From contig NZ_CP034073.1 in the NCBI RefSeq assembly GCF_003855155.1, positions 4,340,001 to 4,404,000 on the forward strand: a stretch of 64,000 nt of DNA. Reading direction: 5' to 3'. How positions within the stretch are numbered: the stretch's first letter is position 1; each line of letters begins with the position of its first letter. This document shows, in pieces, positions 29,715 to 37,274 of this stretch. Origin of the DNA: Shewanella psychromarinicola (GTDB lineage: Bacteria; Pseudomonadota; Gammaproteobacteria; Enterobacterales; Shewanellaceae). Below the pieces are notes generated by a model. The model ran no database searches. It was not told where the DNA came from and worked only from the letters and a program-made list of their open reading frames with translations. Made by a program: the position numbers and the translations under genes.

Positions 29715-30653
29715 TTAATTTAAGGTCGCTTCAATTAAATGTTGAATATCTTTTACTGCCTGCTCACCCGCTTTAATGGCTTCTTTTGCACGATGAAATT
29801 CCATTGTGCCAATGTCATTAACATAAGGCACAATACAAATATCTGGTGGCTCGCCCATTAAACGCGAGCGTTTATGGCGTTGTTCTAAAATATCCATTGA
29901 TTGTGACATAACGGCCAACATACCTGGATGGGATTTTGAACTGCCTATAGCAAGCTTGTCAGTTAAGACACTCATGTAGTCTTTGCCTTTGCCCCATAAA
30001 TCCATAAAACCTGATTCAAGCTCTGCCTTTTCATCAATCGTCTCTGACTTACTCGCTTTTCGGCTTTTTACTTGCTCTGGGGCCTTATGAAGTTGATCAC
30101 GGCGATGACCGTTTAAATCCACTGCAATAACCACATCAACCCCCATCGAACGGGCTAATGACACAGGTACCGGATTGACCACGGCGCCGTCAACAACCCA
30201 GCGATGACCTTGCTGTACTGGGGGTAAAAAGCCGGGCATAGAACATGAGGCGCGAACCGCATGGCGTAAGTCACCTTCTTTAAACCAAATCTCTTGTCCA
30301 GAATATAAATCGGTAGCCACTGCAGCAAAAGGACGTTTTAACTGTTCAATGTTGATATCGCCAATGCGATTAGCTAAGACATCAAATACTTTCTCGCCGC
30401 TAATTAAGCCGCCTTTACGCCAGCCTAAGTCCATTAATCCGAGTACGTCCCAACTCGAAAAACCACTCACCCAGGTTTCAAGTTCACCCAAATGATTATT
30501 CGCATAGGCCGCGCCCACTAATGCACCCACTGAACAACCCGCAACTTTGTCAGGGTAAATATCTAACTTGGCTAAACCATTCAATACCCCAATATGTGCC
30601 CAACCTTTCGCGGCTCCACTGCCTAGGGCTAATCCCACGGTGAGCTTTGTCAT
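29715..30653 (-). CDS. rssA: Patatin-like phospholipase RssA
   Basis: A 312-residue patatin-family lipase-like protein. The start ATG at 30653 gives MTKLTVGLALGSGAAKGWAH, matching RssA, and has AAGGA upstream. The oxyanion loop is GSGAAKG, the nucleophile serine is in GCSVGALVGAAY (about residue 44), and the aspartate of the dyad is in VDGAVVNP (about 160). The second half contains a charged insert and a helical tail. The physiological substrate is unknown. A cytoplasmic location is likely as there is no signal peptide. Confidence 0.88.
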   Translation of the reverse strand: MTKLTVGLALGSGAAKGWAHIGVLNGLAKLDIYPDKVAGCSVGALVGAAYANNHLGELETWVSGFSSWDVLGLMDLGWRKGGLISGEKVFDVLANRIGDINIEQLKRPFAAVATDLYSGQEIWFKEGDLRHAVRASCSMPGFLPPVQQGHRWVVDGAVVNPVPVSLARSMGVDVVIAVDLNGHRRDQLHKAPEQVKSRKASKSETIDEKAELESGFMDLWGKGKDYMSVLTDKLAIGSSKSHPGMLAVMSQSMDILEQRHKRSRLMGEPPDICIVPYVNDIGTMEFHRAKEAIKAGEQAVKDIQHLIEATLN

Positions 30654-30838
30654 CTTTTTTCCTTCCATGCTCAGCATATTAATCTTTACGAAAAGGTTCG
30701 GCAGAATCGACCAATAGCGATGCCGAACGAGGGCAATAATATAAAGCTAAAAAATAGCATAACTAAAGCGACTCTTGTTGGCTATAGCAAGGTGAAACAG
30801 CTATAATCACCGGCTTACATTTTTTAGGGGATTTACCT

Positions 30839-32194
30839 TTGCAATTTACCGATTTTTCGTTGGACAAGCGCCTGCTTGACAGTTTAAAGCACCTTGGCAT
30901 TTCTACGCCTACCGATGTTCAAGCGCAAGCACTTCCCATTGCCTTATCAGGTAAAGATTTAATGGCATCGTCTAAAACGGGCTCAGGTAAAACCTTAGCG
31001 TTTTTACTGCCAGCAATGCAACGGGTAATCTCTTCAAGAGCATTGTCGAAAAAAGATCCTCGGGTACTCATCTTATTACCGACACGTGAATTAGCCCAGC
31101 AAGTTTATGGCCAATTACGCTTATTAGTCGCCAATACTCAATATAAGGCCATTAGCGTACTCGGTGGTGAGAACTTTAATGACCAAGCCAAAGCCTTGTC
31201 GAGAGATCCTCACTTTATTGTCGCCACGCCTGGACGTATTGCGGACCACTTACAACAGCGTCACTTGTATTTAAATGGCCTAGAATTGTTGGTTCTTGAC
31301 GAGGCTGACCGTATGCTCGATTTAGGTTTTGCTCCGCAGTTAAAAGCGATTAATGATGCAGCCGATCATAAACGTCGCCAAACCTTGATGTTTTCAGCTA
31401 CGTTAGATCATGACAGCATTAATGACATTGCCGCAACGCTACTCAAAACACCGAGTCATGTATCGATTGGTGAGTCTTACACAGAACATAAAGACATTGA
31501 GCAGCGTATTATTTTGGTGGATCATTTAGACCATAAGCAAGCCTTGCTGCAGCACATTTTAACTCAAGAGCAACACAAGCAAGTAATTGTATTTACGGCA
31601 ACACGTTCAGACACAGACCGTATAGCCACTTTATTAGCATCACAAGGCTTTACCACCTCTGCGCTCAGTGGTGATTTAAAGCAATCGGCTCGTAACCAGA
31701 TTATGGATCAATTTGCTCGAGGCCAATCACAGATATTAGTGACCACAGATGTAGCATCACGCGGCCTTGATTTAATCAACGTATCGTTAGTGATTAACTT
31801 TGATATGCCAAAGTTTGCTGAAGAATACGTCCATCGTATTGGTCGTACTGGCCGAGCGGGCGCTAAAGGCGATGCGGTCTCATTTGTGGGTCCTAAAGAT
31901 TGGGACAGCTTTAAAAAAGTACAACTGTTTTTACGTAAAAACTTTGAGCCCACTGTGATTGAAGGCTTAAAAGCTAAGTTTACCGGCCTAAAAGATAAGC
32001 CTCAAGCAGGTAAAGCAGCGGTTAGTACCAAAGGTGTTGAAGTCAGTAAAAGAGCCAGCGCCACTAAAAAACCTAAAGCGGCACCCAAGAGTGATAAACG
32101 CTTTATTACTGGCGTCGATGTCGGTGATGCGCCAGTACGCCGTAAAGTAAAACCGATTCAAGTTATTGAAGACGACGGCACAACAGAAGACTAA
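30839..32194 (+). CDS. DEAD-box ATP-dependent RNA helicase (SrmB-like)
   Basis: A 451-residue RNA helicase. The Q-motif region (STPTDVQAQALP) is followed by motif I SSKTGSGKT (44-52), PTRELAQQ, motif II VLDEAD (152-157), motif III SAT, and HRIGRTGRAG (about 336) in the second RecA domain. The C-terminal tail from about residue 395 is lysine-rich and probably binds RNA. The start codon is TTG with AGGGG 8 bp upstream; no ATG fits. It most resembles SrmB and related ribosome-assembly helicases, but the subfamily is not certain. Confidence 0.92.
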   Translation: MQFTDFSLDKRLLDSLKHLGISTPTDVQAQALPIALSGKDLMASSKTGSGKTLAFLLPAMQRVISSRALSKKDPRVLILLPTRELAQQVYGQLRLLVANTQYKAISVLGGENFNDQAKALSRDPHFIVATPGRIADHLQQRHLYLNGLELLVLDEADRMLDLGFAPQLKAINDAADHKRRQTLMFSATLDHDSINDIAATLLKTPSHVSIGESYTEHKDIEQRIILVDHLDHKQALLQHILTQEQHKQVIVFTATRSDTDRIATLLASQGFTTSALSGDLKQSARNQIMDQFARGQSQILVTTDVASRGLDLINVSLVINFDMPKFAEEYVHRIGRTGRAGAKGDAVSFVGPKDWDSFKKVQLFLRKNFEPTVIEGLKAKFTGLKDKPQAGKAAVSTKGVEVSKRASATKKPKAAPKSDKRFITGVDVGDAPVRRKVKPIQVIEDDGTTED

Positions 32195-32227
32195 ATCGCT
32201 CTCAAACTGCGATAACAAATGATGGAT

Positions 32228-32248
32228 GTAGGGTAATCGTTACCCTAC
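32228..32248. repeat. Perfect hairpin after the helicase gene
   Basis: GTAGGGTAA/TTACCCTAC with a 3-nt loop. No T-run follows, so termination is uncertain. Confidence 0.5.
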
Positions 32249-32311
32249 ACAAATGAACGATAACGACAATGCCAACGGCACTCTCGTATGAATAAACCAG
32301 TAAGGATTAAC

Positions 32312-32749
32312 ATGAAAATTTGTGGTGTTGAATTAAAAGGCGGCGAAGCCATTATCTGTTTACTGACCTATGAAGGCGAAACGTTTAACGTGCCAGCATG
32401 TCGTAAAGTCTCATTCAGTATTTCACAATCGGCAAGCACTGAATCAATTCGTGAATTCAACTTTGCGTTTCAAAAATTAATCGCCGATTATAAAGTCGAT
32501 GAGATAGCCATTATTGAACGTGAACAAAAAGGTAAATTTGCAGGCAGTGCCACCAGCTTTAAACTGGAAGCAGCCATTCAATTAAGTGATATCCCTGTTA
32601 CGCTTATTTCTCCTTTGATCGTTAAAGAGCAATTAAAGCGTAACCCACCACAAGTTGACTTTGAATCATTAGATCTAAAACGCGTCCAGCTTAATGCATT
32701 TGACGTTGCTTATGTTCAGCATAACCGACTCATCTTCGGTAAAGTGTAA
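32312..32749 (+). CDS. DUF3010 family protein
   Basis: A 145-residue cytoplasmic protein of the DUF3010 family, common in marine gammaproteobacteria and of unknown function. The ATG at 32312 (MKICGVELKGGEAIICLL) has AAGGA upstream; the earlier in-frame ATG lacks one. The N-terminal strand-turn pattern and VDEIAIIEREQKGKFAG resemble an RNase-H-like fold, but no catalytic set can be asserted. The next gene starts 80 bp later in the same direction. Confidence 0.8.
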   Translation: MKICGVELKGGEAIICLLTYEGETFNVPACRKVSFSISQSASTESIREFNFAFQKLIADYKVDEIAIIEREQKGKFAGSATSFKLEAAIQLSDIPVTLISPLIVKEQLKRNPPQVDFESLDLKRVQLNAFDVAYVQHNRLIFGKV

Positions 32750-32829
32750 TCCACTGCTGCCACCGTTCTATATTGGCGTTACCGATACCGACACAGATAG
32801 CGGTAACGTCAAAAACAATCAGTTGACCT

Positions 32830-33468
32830 ATGTCAGACAATAAAGCGCCCAAAGCCCCACCTAAAATGCCCGTCAAATCGGCAAGCCAAGCATTAAAACC
32901 CAAAACCGATATAAGCCTGTTGATCACTAGCGCCGACATTAAAAAACAGCAAAATGAGCAAAGTGCGTTACGGTATTTAAACGGTTACCAGCCTGACGTG
33001 GTTGATAAAATTCGCCAATTGGTTGATGCAAACGCATTAGGCACCCACTTTTTAACCCGTTACCCGAAAGTACACGACGTTCGCACAGACAAAGCCTTGT
33101 ATGATATGGCAATAGCATTAAAAAATACGTATATGCGTCAATCAGATCCATTAGCCAAAGTCATTTTTGATGACAAGATTAGCTTAAGCCATCACGCGCT
33201 AGGTTTGCATTCATTTGTTAATCGCCGTCAAGGTAATAAAGTCAAAGCCAAAAATGAAATTCGAATTACCTCGCGCTTAAAGCACATTCCGTTTGAGCTA
33301 TTGCAAATGGTGGTAGTGCACGAATTGGCTCACCTGCGGGAGAAAGAGCACAACAAAGCGTTTTATCAACTGTGCACCTTCATGCTCGCGGATTACCATC
33401 AGTTAGAATTTGATATGCGAGTCTGGTTAGTAGCCGAAGAAGTGGGCCAATCGCCTTACGCGAAATAA
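32830..33468 (+). CDS. YgjP-like metallopeptidase-domain protein
   Basis: A 212-residue protein with a zinc-binding HELAH motif (VVVHELAHLREKEHNKAFYQ, about residues 160-180) characteristic of the YgjP/DUF45 (WLM-like) family. The first 45 residues are low-complexity (APKAPPKMPVKSAS) and probably disordered. A conserved arginine/lysine-rich stretch precedes the motif. There is no signal peptide, so it is cytoplasmic. Function is unproven; YgjP in E. coli has been linked to nucleotide hydrolysis rather than proteolysis. Confidence 0.8.
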   Translation: MSDNKAPKAPPKMPVKSASQALKPKTDISLLITSADIKKQQNEQSALRYLNGYQPDVVDKIRQLVDANALGTHFLTRYPKVHDVRTDKALYDMAIALKNTYMRQSDPLAKVIFDDKISLSHHALGLHSFVNRRQGNKVKAKNEIRITSRLKHIPFELLQMVVVHELAHLREKEHNKAFYQLCTFMLADYHQLEFDMRVWLVAEEVGQSPYAK

Positions 33469-33630
33469 TCGATGAGCTTTTAGCTCAACTTTTTGCTTTT
33501 AAAAAGTTGCCCAGAAATTGAGCTCAGACATCATCCAATTAGATTGTGTTGTAACTCATTTCTGGACGAAAATAAGTTACTGCATAGATACAACTGTTTT
33601 CACTTCGCATGAGTAAAAGTATTAGATTTT

Positions 33631-33656
33631 GCGCCCTCTTGTTTAGGCGCTTATTA
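33631..33656 (-). other. attC-like left end after the small secreted gene
   Basis: On the minus strand the segment TAATAAGCGCCTAAACAAGA followed by GGG resembles the start of Vibrio/Shewanella integron attC repeats (TAACAAACGCC...AAGAGGG). It lies 10 bp after the stop codon of the gene at 33666-33989. A matching right end was not found, so it may be truncated. It also forms a GCGCC/GGCGC hairpin. Confidence 0.35.
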
Positions 33657-33665
33657 GCTACACAT

Positions 33666-33989
33666 TTACTGGAATACTGATTTGTTATTTGAGTAAAAGC
33701 GATAATAAGCAGAGTGCAAAGGTGTTTCTTGTGTTTCACACCAGTACACCTCTATTAAAGAACTCATTGTTTTTAAGTCACTTACTTGTCCATAAAAATT
33801 TACGTAGGGCGTTTTTACTTTTTTTTCAACGAATAACTCAATTGCTTGCTGTGCTCTCTTCTGAGCATGTGAGTGTAAAACTAATTTAGCTTCACGTCCT
33901 ACAGACGTAGCATCTCCACAAGTAATAACTTCTGAACTATATGCAATACCAGAACAGAATAAAGCAAATAAAATTGAAATATACTTCAT
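33666..33989 (-). CDS. Small secreted hypothetical protein
   Basis: A 107-residue protein with a clear signal peptide (MKYISILFALFCSGIAYSS, cleaved near residue 19). The mature 88-residue domain has two cysteines (ITCGD and YWCETQ) that could form one disulfide. I do not recognise a family. It lies in an AT-rich stretch between two attC-like sequences, next to another small gene of unknown function in the same direction, the pattern expected of integron gene cassettes. Function unknown. Confidence 0.6.
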   Translation of the reverse strand: MKYISILFALFCSGIAYSSEVITCGDATSVGREAKLVLHSHAQKRAQQAIELFVEKKVKTPYVNFYGQVSDLKTMSSLIEVYWCETQETPLHSAYYRFYSNNKSVFQ

Positions 33990-34002
33990 CGTTTTCCTGT
34001 AT

Positions 34003-34070
34003 CGCTAACACGCAATAAACGGCGAGAAACAGTTTGCTAAAATGGAGCGGAATGAGCCAACTGTTAAGAG
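34003..34070 (-). other. Candidate attC-like recombination site
   Basis: About 68 bp between the two small genes. On the minus strand it starts with CTCTTAACAG, ends with TGTTAGCG, and has inner GGC/GCC boxes, like the R''-L''/L'-R' layout of attC. It begins 6 bp after the stop of the upstream small gene. The R' box is not a perfect GTTRRRY. Confidence 0.4.
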
Positions 34071-34076
34071 TCCGAC

Positions 34077-34238
34077 TTAAAAACCCTTGTTATCATTCGT
34101 CTTGCGAGCTGCTCTCTTGGGACTAAAGAACCCACAAGCCTCCCGAGTAGCAGTCGTTGGTTGATCCCAAGAGCCACATAAATCTTTTTGATTTTCTGGC
34201 GTTCTTGTAAACTGTCTACATTGCCCACATCGATGCAT
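34077..34238 (-). CDS. 53-residue four-cysteine mini-protein
   Basis: A short open frame with start ATG at 34238 and GGAG 6 bp upstream (GTGGAGCTACCA). The product starts MHRCGQCRQFTRTPENQ and has cysteines at 4, 7, 21 and 35 (Cys-x2-Cys-x13-Cys-x13-Cys). This spacing suggests a zinc-bound mini-domain or zinc ribbon. The C-terminal third is basic (SPKRAARKTNDNK), compatible with nucleic-acid binding. No family recognised. It is flanked by attC-like sequences and oriented like the neighbouring secreted gene, so it may be a cassette gene. Reality is supported by the ribosome site, cysteine pattern and composition. Confidence 0.6.
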   Translation of the reverse strand: MHRCGQCRQFTRTPENQKDLCGSWDQPTTATREACGFFSPKRAARKTNDNKGF

Positions 34239-34639
34239 TGGTAGCTCCACTAAATAAAAATAACTTTATGCAAATCAAAATAATTCACCTTTTATTGGCT
34301 CCTAACAACTTATTGAACGGCTCGTCAAATAAAGTCTGCCGCTTAAGTTATTGATTAATAGCATCCTACAATTGTTATATCTTTGATGTAAAGCGACAAA
34401 TTATTCGCCAAATACATCGCCACCCGTTTTTGAAGAAAAGGTTAGTGGCCATGTTATCTGGCAGTTTTTTGATTTATCTATGGGAAATGACAAAAGGCTA
34501 GACATCCAACCCTTTGTTAGCCAAATAAATTAATAAGTGAATATCCCACCATTTTAACGAAAGAGAACACTGTAATGACTGATATCGTGATATTTTTCAG
34601 TTTACAGTTATTGATGGATAACCGCCCTCTTCGTTCACG
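34239..34639. other. Gene-free stretch between the mini-protein and the MarR gene
   Basis: About 400 bp with no credible gene. It contains the attC-like sequence at 34301-34353 and otherwise AT-rich DNA with no recognised elements. Confidence 0.5.
34301..34353 (-). other. Candidate attC-like recombination site
   Basis: On the plus strand CCTAACAACTTATTGAACGG begins the element and GCCGCTTAAGTTATTG ends it; the two parts pair as an imperfect hairpin (AACTTA/TAAGTT and CGGC/GCCG). CCTAAC with inner CTT and CGG boxes resembles an attC right end read backwards. It is about 60 bp upstream of the mini-protein start. Confidence 0.4.
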
Positions 34640-35131
34640 TTATTCCCATTCGCCTAATATTTTATTGAGTAACACATTTAATGCTGTTTTTTCATTTTTA
34701 GATAAAAAAGCCATTTTTTCTTGCTCTTGTTGATGTAATTCAACAATTACTTTGCCAATTAAAGATTTACCCTTCTCGGTTAGTTGAACTAACTTTCCAC
34801 GTTTATCTTGTGGGTTATCTACACGCTCGATAAAACCTGCATTAGTGATCCGATTTAACAATTTAGTCAAACCTCCGGAGCTAAACAACATAGAATGAGA
34901 TAATGCTGTGGCTGATAAACAGTGCGGTGGTGGTTCTTTTCTCAATGTTTCTAATGCACTAAAATCAGCCGATTGGAGGCCATAACGTTCAACTACTTTA
35001 GTTAAATTCTGCTGTAAATGTTGGTGAATTCGATGAATTTTTAATATTTCAGGTGAAATATTTTGATTGGATTCCGGCCAATTCTCTGCTGTTTTTGTCA
35101 GTATGCTAGTAATTGATTTTTGTTTGCTCAT
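34640..35131 (-). CDS. MarR-family transcriptional regulator
   Basis: A 163-residue winged-helix regulator. The ATG at 35131 (MSKQKSITSI) has AAGGA upstream; an earlier start adds nine residues. The helix-turn-helix and wing are visible as LSATALSHSMLFSSGGLTKL and GFIERVDNPQDKRGKLVQLT, the latter being the DxRxxxxxLT MarR signature. It is divergent from a Bcr/CflA efflux pump with 92 bp between the starts. It probably represses the pump in response to a small-molecule ligand. An inverted repeat lies in the shared promoter. Confidence 0.92.
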   Translation of the reverse strand: MSKQKSITSILTKTAENWPESNQNISPEILKIHRIHQHLQQNLTKVVERYGLQSADFSALETLRKEPPPHCLSATALSHSMLFSSGGLTKLLNRITNAGFIERVDNPQDKRGKLVQLTEKGKSLIGKVIVELHQQEQEKMAFLSKNEKTALNVLLNKILGEWE

Positions 35132-35161
35132 AATCTCATTCCTTGTTAATGAAGACAATAT

Positions 35162-35215
35162 AACTTGCTAGAAAGCTAAAATACAACTACTATCTTCCTT
35201 TCTGGAAAGCAAGTT
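35162..35215. promoter_or_regulatory. Candidate MarR operator in the divergent promoter
   Basis: AACTTGCTAGAAAG (35162-35175) is repeated in inverted form as CTTTCTGGAAAGCAAGTT (35198-35215), with 4 extra bases in the second arm. The second arm contains the perfect palindrome CTTTC-TG-GAAAG. The placement between regulator and pump suits repression of both. Confidence 0.6.
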
Positions 35216-35223
35216 AGGCTGTT

Positions 35224-36423
35224 ATGAGTAAGTTTATTTCTACACCATTATTATTTTTATTGGCGGGTATCTCCGCATTAACACCTTTTGCAACAGACGG
35301 GTATTTATCCGCTCTTCCGGTCATGGCTGAAGATCTCAATACGGATATATCATTGATAGCGGTGACGGTTAGTTTGTATATCTTTGGCCTCGCTATTGGT
35401 CAATTGATTGGCGGACCATTATCAGACAGATTCGGTCGCAAGCCTGTCATTATCACAGGTTTGGCCATATTTTCCATTGCGAGTTTTTTTATTCCCTATG
35501 GCCATTCAATAGAAATGCTTTGGGGATTGCGTATGATCCAAGCTATCGGCGGTGGTATTGCCGTTGTCGGTGTTCCTGCCATTATAAGAGACAACACGTC
35601 AGGAAAAGATTCTGCTCGGTTATTTTCATTAATTATGTTGATTACTATGCTGGCTCCTTCAATTGCGCCTTCCGTGGGAACTGTCATTTTAAAGACCCTG
35701 GACTGGGGCTGGATTTTTACTTCATTAGCATTGCTCGGTCTTATAGTGACCATATCGGTCATCGTCATCATGCCCAAAGAAACTAAAACTAAACAAAGGG
35801 TTAAAAATCGTGGTTACCTTAGTGTGTTTAGAGAACGTCGTGCATTAGGTTATTTATTAGCTCAAGGTTTTGGCTTCTCTGTCTTAATTACTTTTTTGAC
35901 TAATGCTCCTTTTGCCTACATGGAGCAATTCCATGTTGATGAGGCGTTTTTCTCTGGATTATTGATCCTTAATGTTGCTGGGGTTGCTGTTATAAATCGT
36001 CTTAACCATTTTTTATTACAGCGGATTGAGCCGAATCAATTATTGAAAATATTTTTAAGTATTCAGATGCTTGGTGTGTTGATATTGGTGGTTGCAACCG
36101 CCTTTTTCCCTAACATTTTGTGGCTAACTGTATTTGGTTTTGTTGCGACAACAGCAACAATAGGAGGAATAATGCCCAATTCAAGTGCCTGTTTTATGAA
36201 TTATTTTGGTAAAAATGCAGGGATTGCAGCGGCAACCTTAGGTGCGACTCAATATCTTGTTGGGGCAGCAGTGAGCGCTCTAGCAGCAATATTGAGTGAT
36301 GATTCCCTATGGCCGATTGTGCTTATAATGACGACCGCCACGATCATTGCACTTTGTGGTGCGCTCTACCGACCACAAGCTCAGGCTGAAGATAACGTTC
36401 AAAACCTCAGCCATGCTGGTTAA
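35224..36423 (+). CDS. MFS multidrug efflux transporter, Bcr/CflA family
   Basis: A 399-residue major facilitator with 12 predicted membrane segments. The N-terminal signature ALTPFATDGYLSALPVMAEDL and the motif A loop GPLSDRFGRKPVI (about 64-76) are typical of Bcr/CflA drug exporters. It would pump small toxic compounds out across the inner membrane by proton antiport. It is divergent from a MarR regulator. The substrate is unknown. No membrane-fusion partner is present. Confidence 0.9.
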   Translation: MSKFISTPLLFLLAGISALTPFATDGYLSALPVMAEDLNTDISLIAVTVSLYIFGLAIGQLIGGPLSDRFGRKPVIITGLAIFSIASFFIPYGHSIEMLWGLRMIQAIGGGIAVVGVPAIIRDNTSGKDSARLFSLIMLITMLAPSIAPSVGTVILKTLDWGWIFTSLALLGLIVTISVIVIMPKETKTKQRVKNRGYLSVFRERRALGYLLAQGFGFSVLITFLTNAPFAYMEQFHVDEAFFSGLLILNVAGVAVINRLNHFLLQRIEPNQLLKIFLSIQMLGVLILVVATAFFPNILWLTVFGFVATTATIGGIMPNSSACFMNYFGKNAGIAAATLGATQYLVGAAVSALAAILSDDSLWPIVLIMTTATIIALCGALYRPQAQAEDNVQNLSHAG

Positions 36424-36439
36424 GTTATTTTTTCTGAGT

Positions 36440-36484
36440 GAAATACATTGAAATACATTGAAATACATAGCTGAAATACATAGC
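36440..36484. repeat. Short tandem repeats after the efflux gene
   Basis: Three copies of the 10-bp unit GAAATACATT (last ending A) followed by an offset copy, forming a second 12-13 bp repeat GAAATACATAGC(T). Such arrays arise by slippage. No function is apparent. Confidence 0.8.
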
Positions 36485-36545
36485 GGCCCATTTTTTGAAA
36501 TAACAAATAACCCCTTTCTATTTGAGTTGCGATCACCTTGTATAA

Positions 36546-36680
36546 TTTTATCATCGAGCAAATTCAACAGGATGGTTTAACAAATTAGCACTCGATGGCC
36601 AATTCATCAGTAATATGGTCGATTTAACACAGCAGGATAGCTTGATATCAATCAAGCCTAAAGTGATGTTATGGGATTAA
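36546..36680 (+). pseudogene. Possible 3' remnant of a lost gene
   Basis: A 44-codon frame with protein-like composition and no start of its own. It includes WFNKLALDGQFISNMVDLTQ and ends IKPKVMLWD before TAA. Another frame just upstream (LYNFIIEQIQQDGLTN) reads similarly and would join by a frameshift. I cannot assign a family. It lies in decayed DNA beside repeats. Confidence 0.35.
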
Positions 36681-37202
36681 AAAGTTAGCGTTTAGGCACA
36701 CGACCAGCGCTGGTAGTTTGCTGCGCCTTGGCGTCATTTTCGGTCTAAATGTACATATACAACACTTAACTTGAGGCCGTTGAAGACTCTTTACAAAAGA
36801 CTGCGTGAGCCTGAAGGCCTTTCTCGCACATCCATGTGCTTCAAGGCATCCTGCCTATCAGATCCCCATAGGAAGCTATAGCATTTTCACTCTTTACTGC
36901 AAGATGAGCCGAAGCAGGCTTCAAATGAAGTTAAAAACTGGATCAATCCCCATAGCGACCTTTTCGCAGCGGTTATTTAATCTATTGGAAAAATGTTGCG
37001 GGGCGGCTGGGCGGCTGGGCCAATTATTTTATAAAGAATAAAGAGACAATAGCCGTTGGTTTCCTCTTGGTCTGATGTGGCGAAGCGCCACGATGTTAGT
37101 GGCCGCAGGCCATAAATAATAGATCAAAAAAACTGACTCGCAACCATGACTAGGAGAATGAAAAACTAAAATACCAACACAACATGGATACCCGCAAGCC
37201 AT
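36681..37202. other. Non-coding, possibly decayed mobile or repeat DNA
   Basis: No credible gene. A 78-codon frame at 36805-37041 is rich in Cys, Ser and Pro and looks like translated noncoding sequence. Two adjacent hairpins occupy 37077-37112 (GTGGCG/CGCCAC and TGGCC/GGCCA), a REP-like arrangement. Composition is more GC-rich than the surrounding intergenic DNA. Confidence 0.45.
37077..37112. repeat. Paired hairpins, REP-like unit
   Basis: Stem GTGGCG/CGCCAC with loop AAG (37077-37091), then TGGCC/GGCCA with loop GCA (37100-37112). Two close short stems resemble a repetitive extragenic palindrome; other copies cannot be checked here. Confidence 0.4.
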
Positions 37203-37232
37203 AAAAAATGCAGCCCTTAGGCTGCATTTTTT
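37203..37232 (-). terminator. Terminator of the M23 peptidase gene
   Basis: Six As, stem ATGCAGCC/GGCTGCAT, loop CTTA, six Ts; fully symmetric and so bidirectional. It lies about 40 bp after the peptidase stop on the minus strand. Confidence 0.9.
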
Positions 37233-37274
37233 ATGGCTATCACAACTACACTCGGTGTAATAAGCCTCAGCTAA

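Noticed and set aside
29591-29776. Short frame with AAAGGAG upstream, overlapping the 3' end of rssA
   Set aside because: Starts at a TTG only 2-3 bp after the ribosome-like site or at a distant ATG; composition is not protein-like and it runs antisense into rssA.
33539-33739. 66-codon minus-strand frame overlapping the small secreted gene
   Set aside because: Out of frame with the better-supported secreted gene and without a ribosome site.
36656-36697. GCCTAAA...TTTAGGC inverted repeat considered as an attC site
   Set aside because: Arms are only 7 bp with a 28-bp spacer and lack the inner boxes of attC.
36805-37041. 78-codon plus-strand frame in the decayed region
   Set aside because: Looks like translated noncoding repeat DNA (Cys/Ser/Pro-rich) and has no ribosome site.
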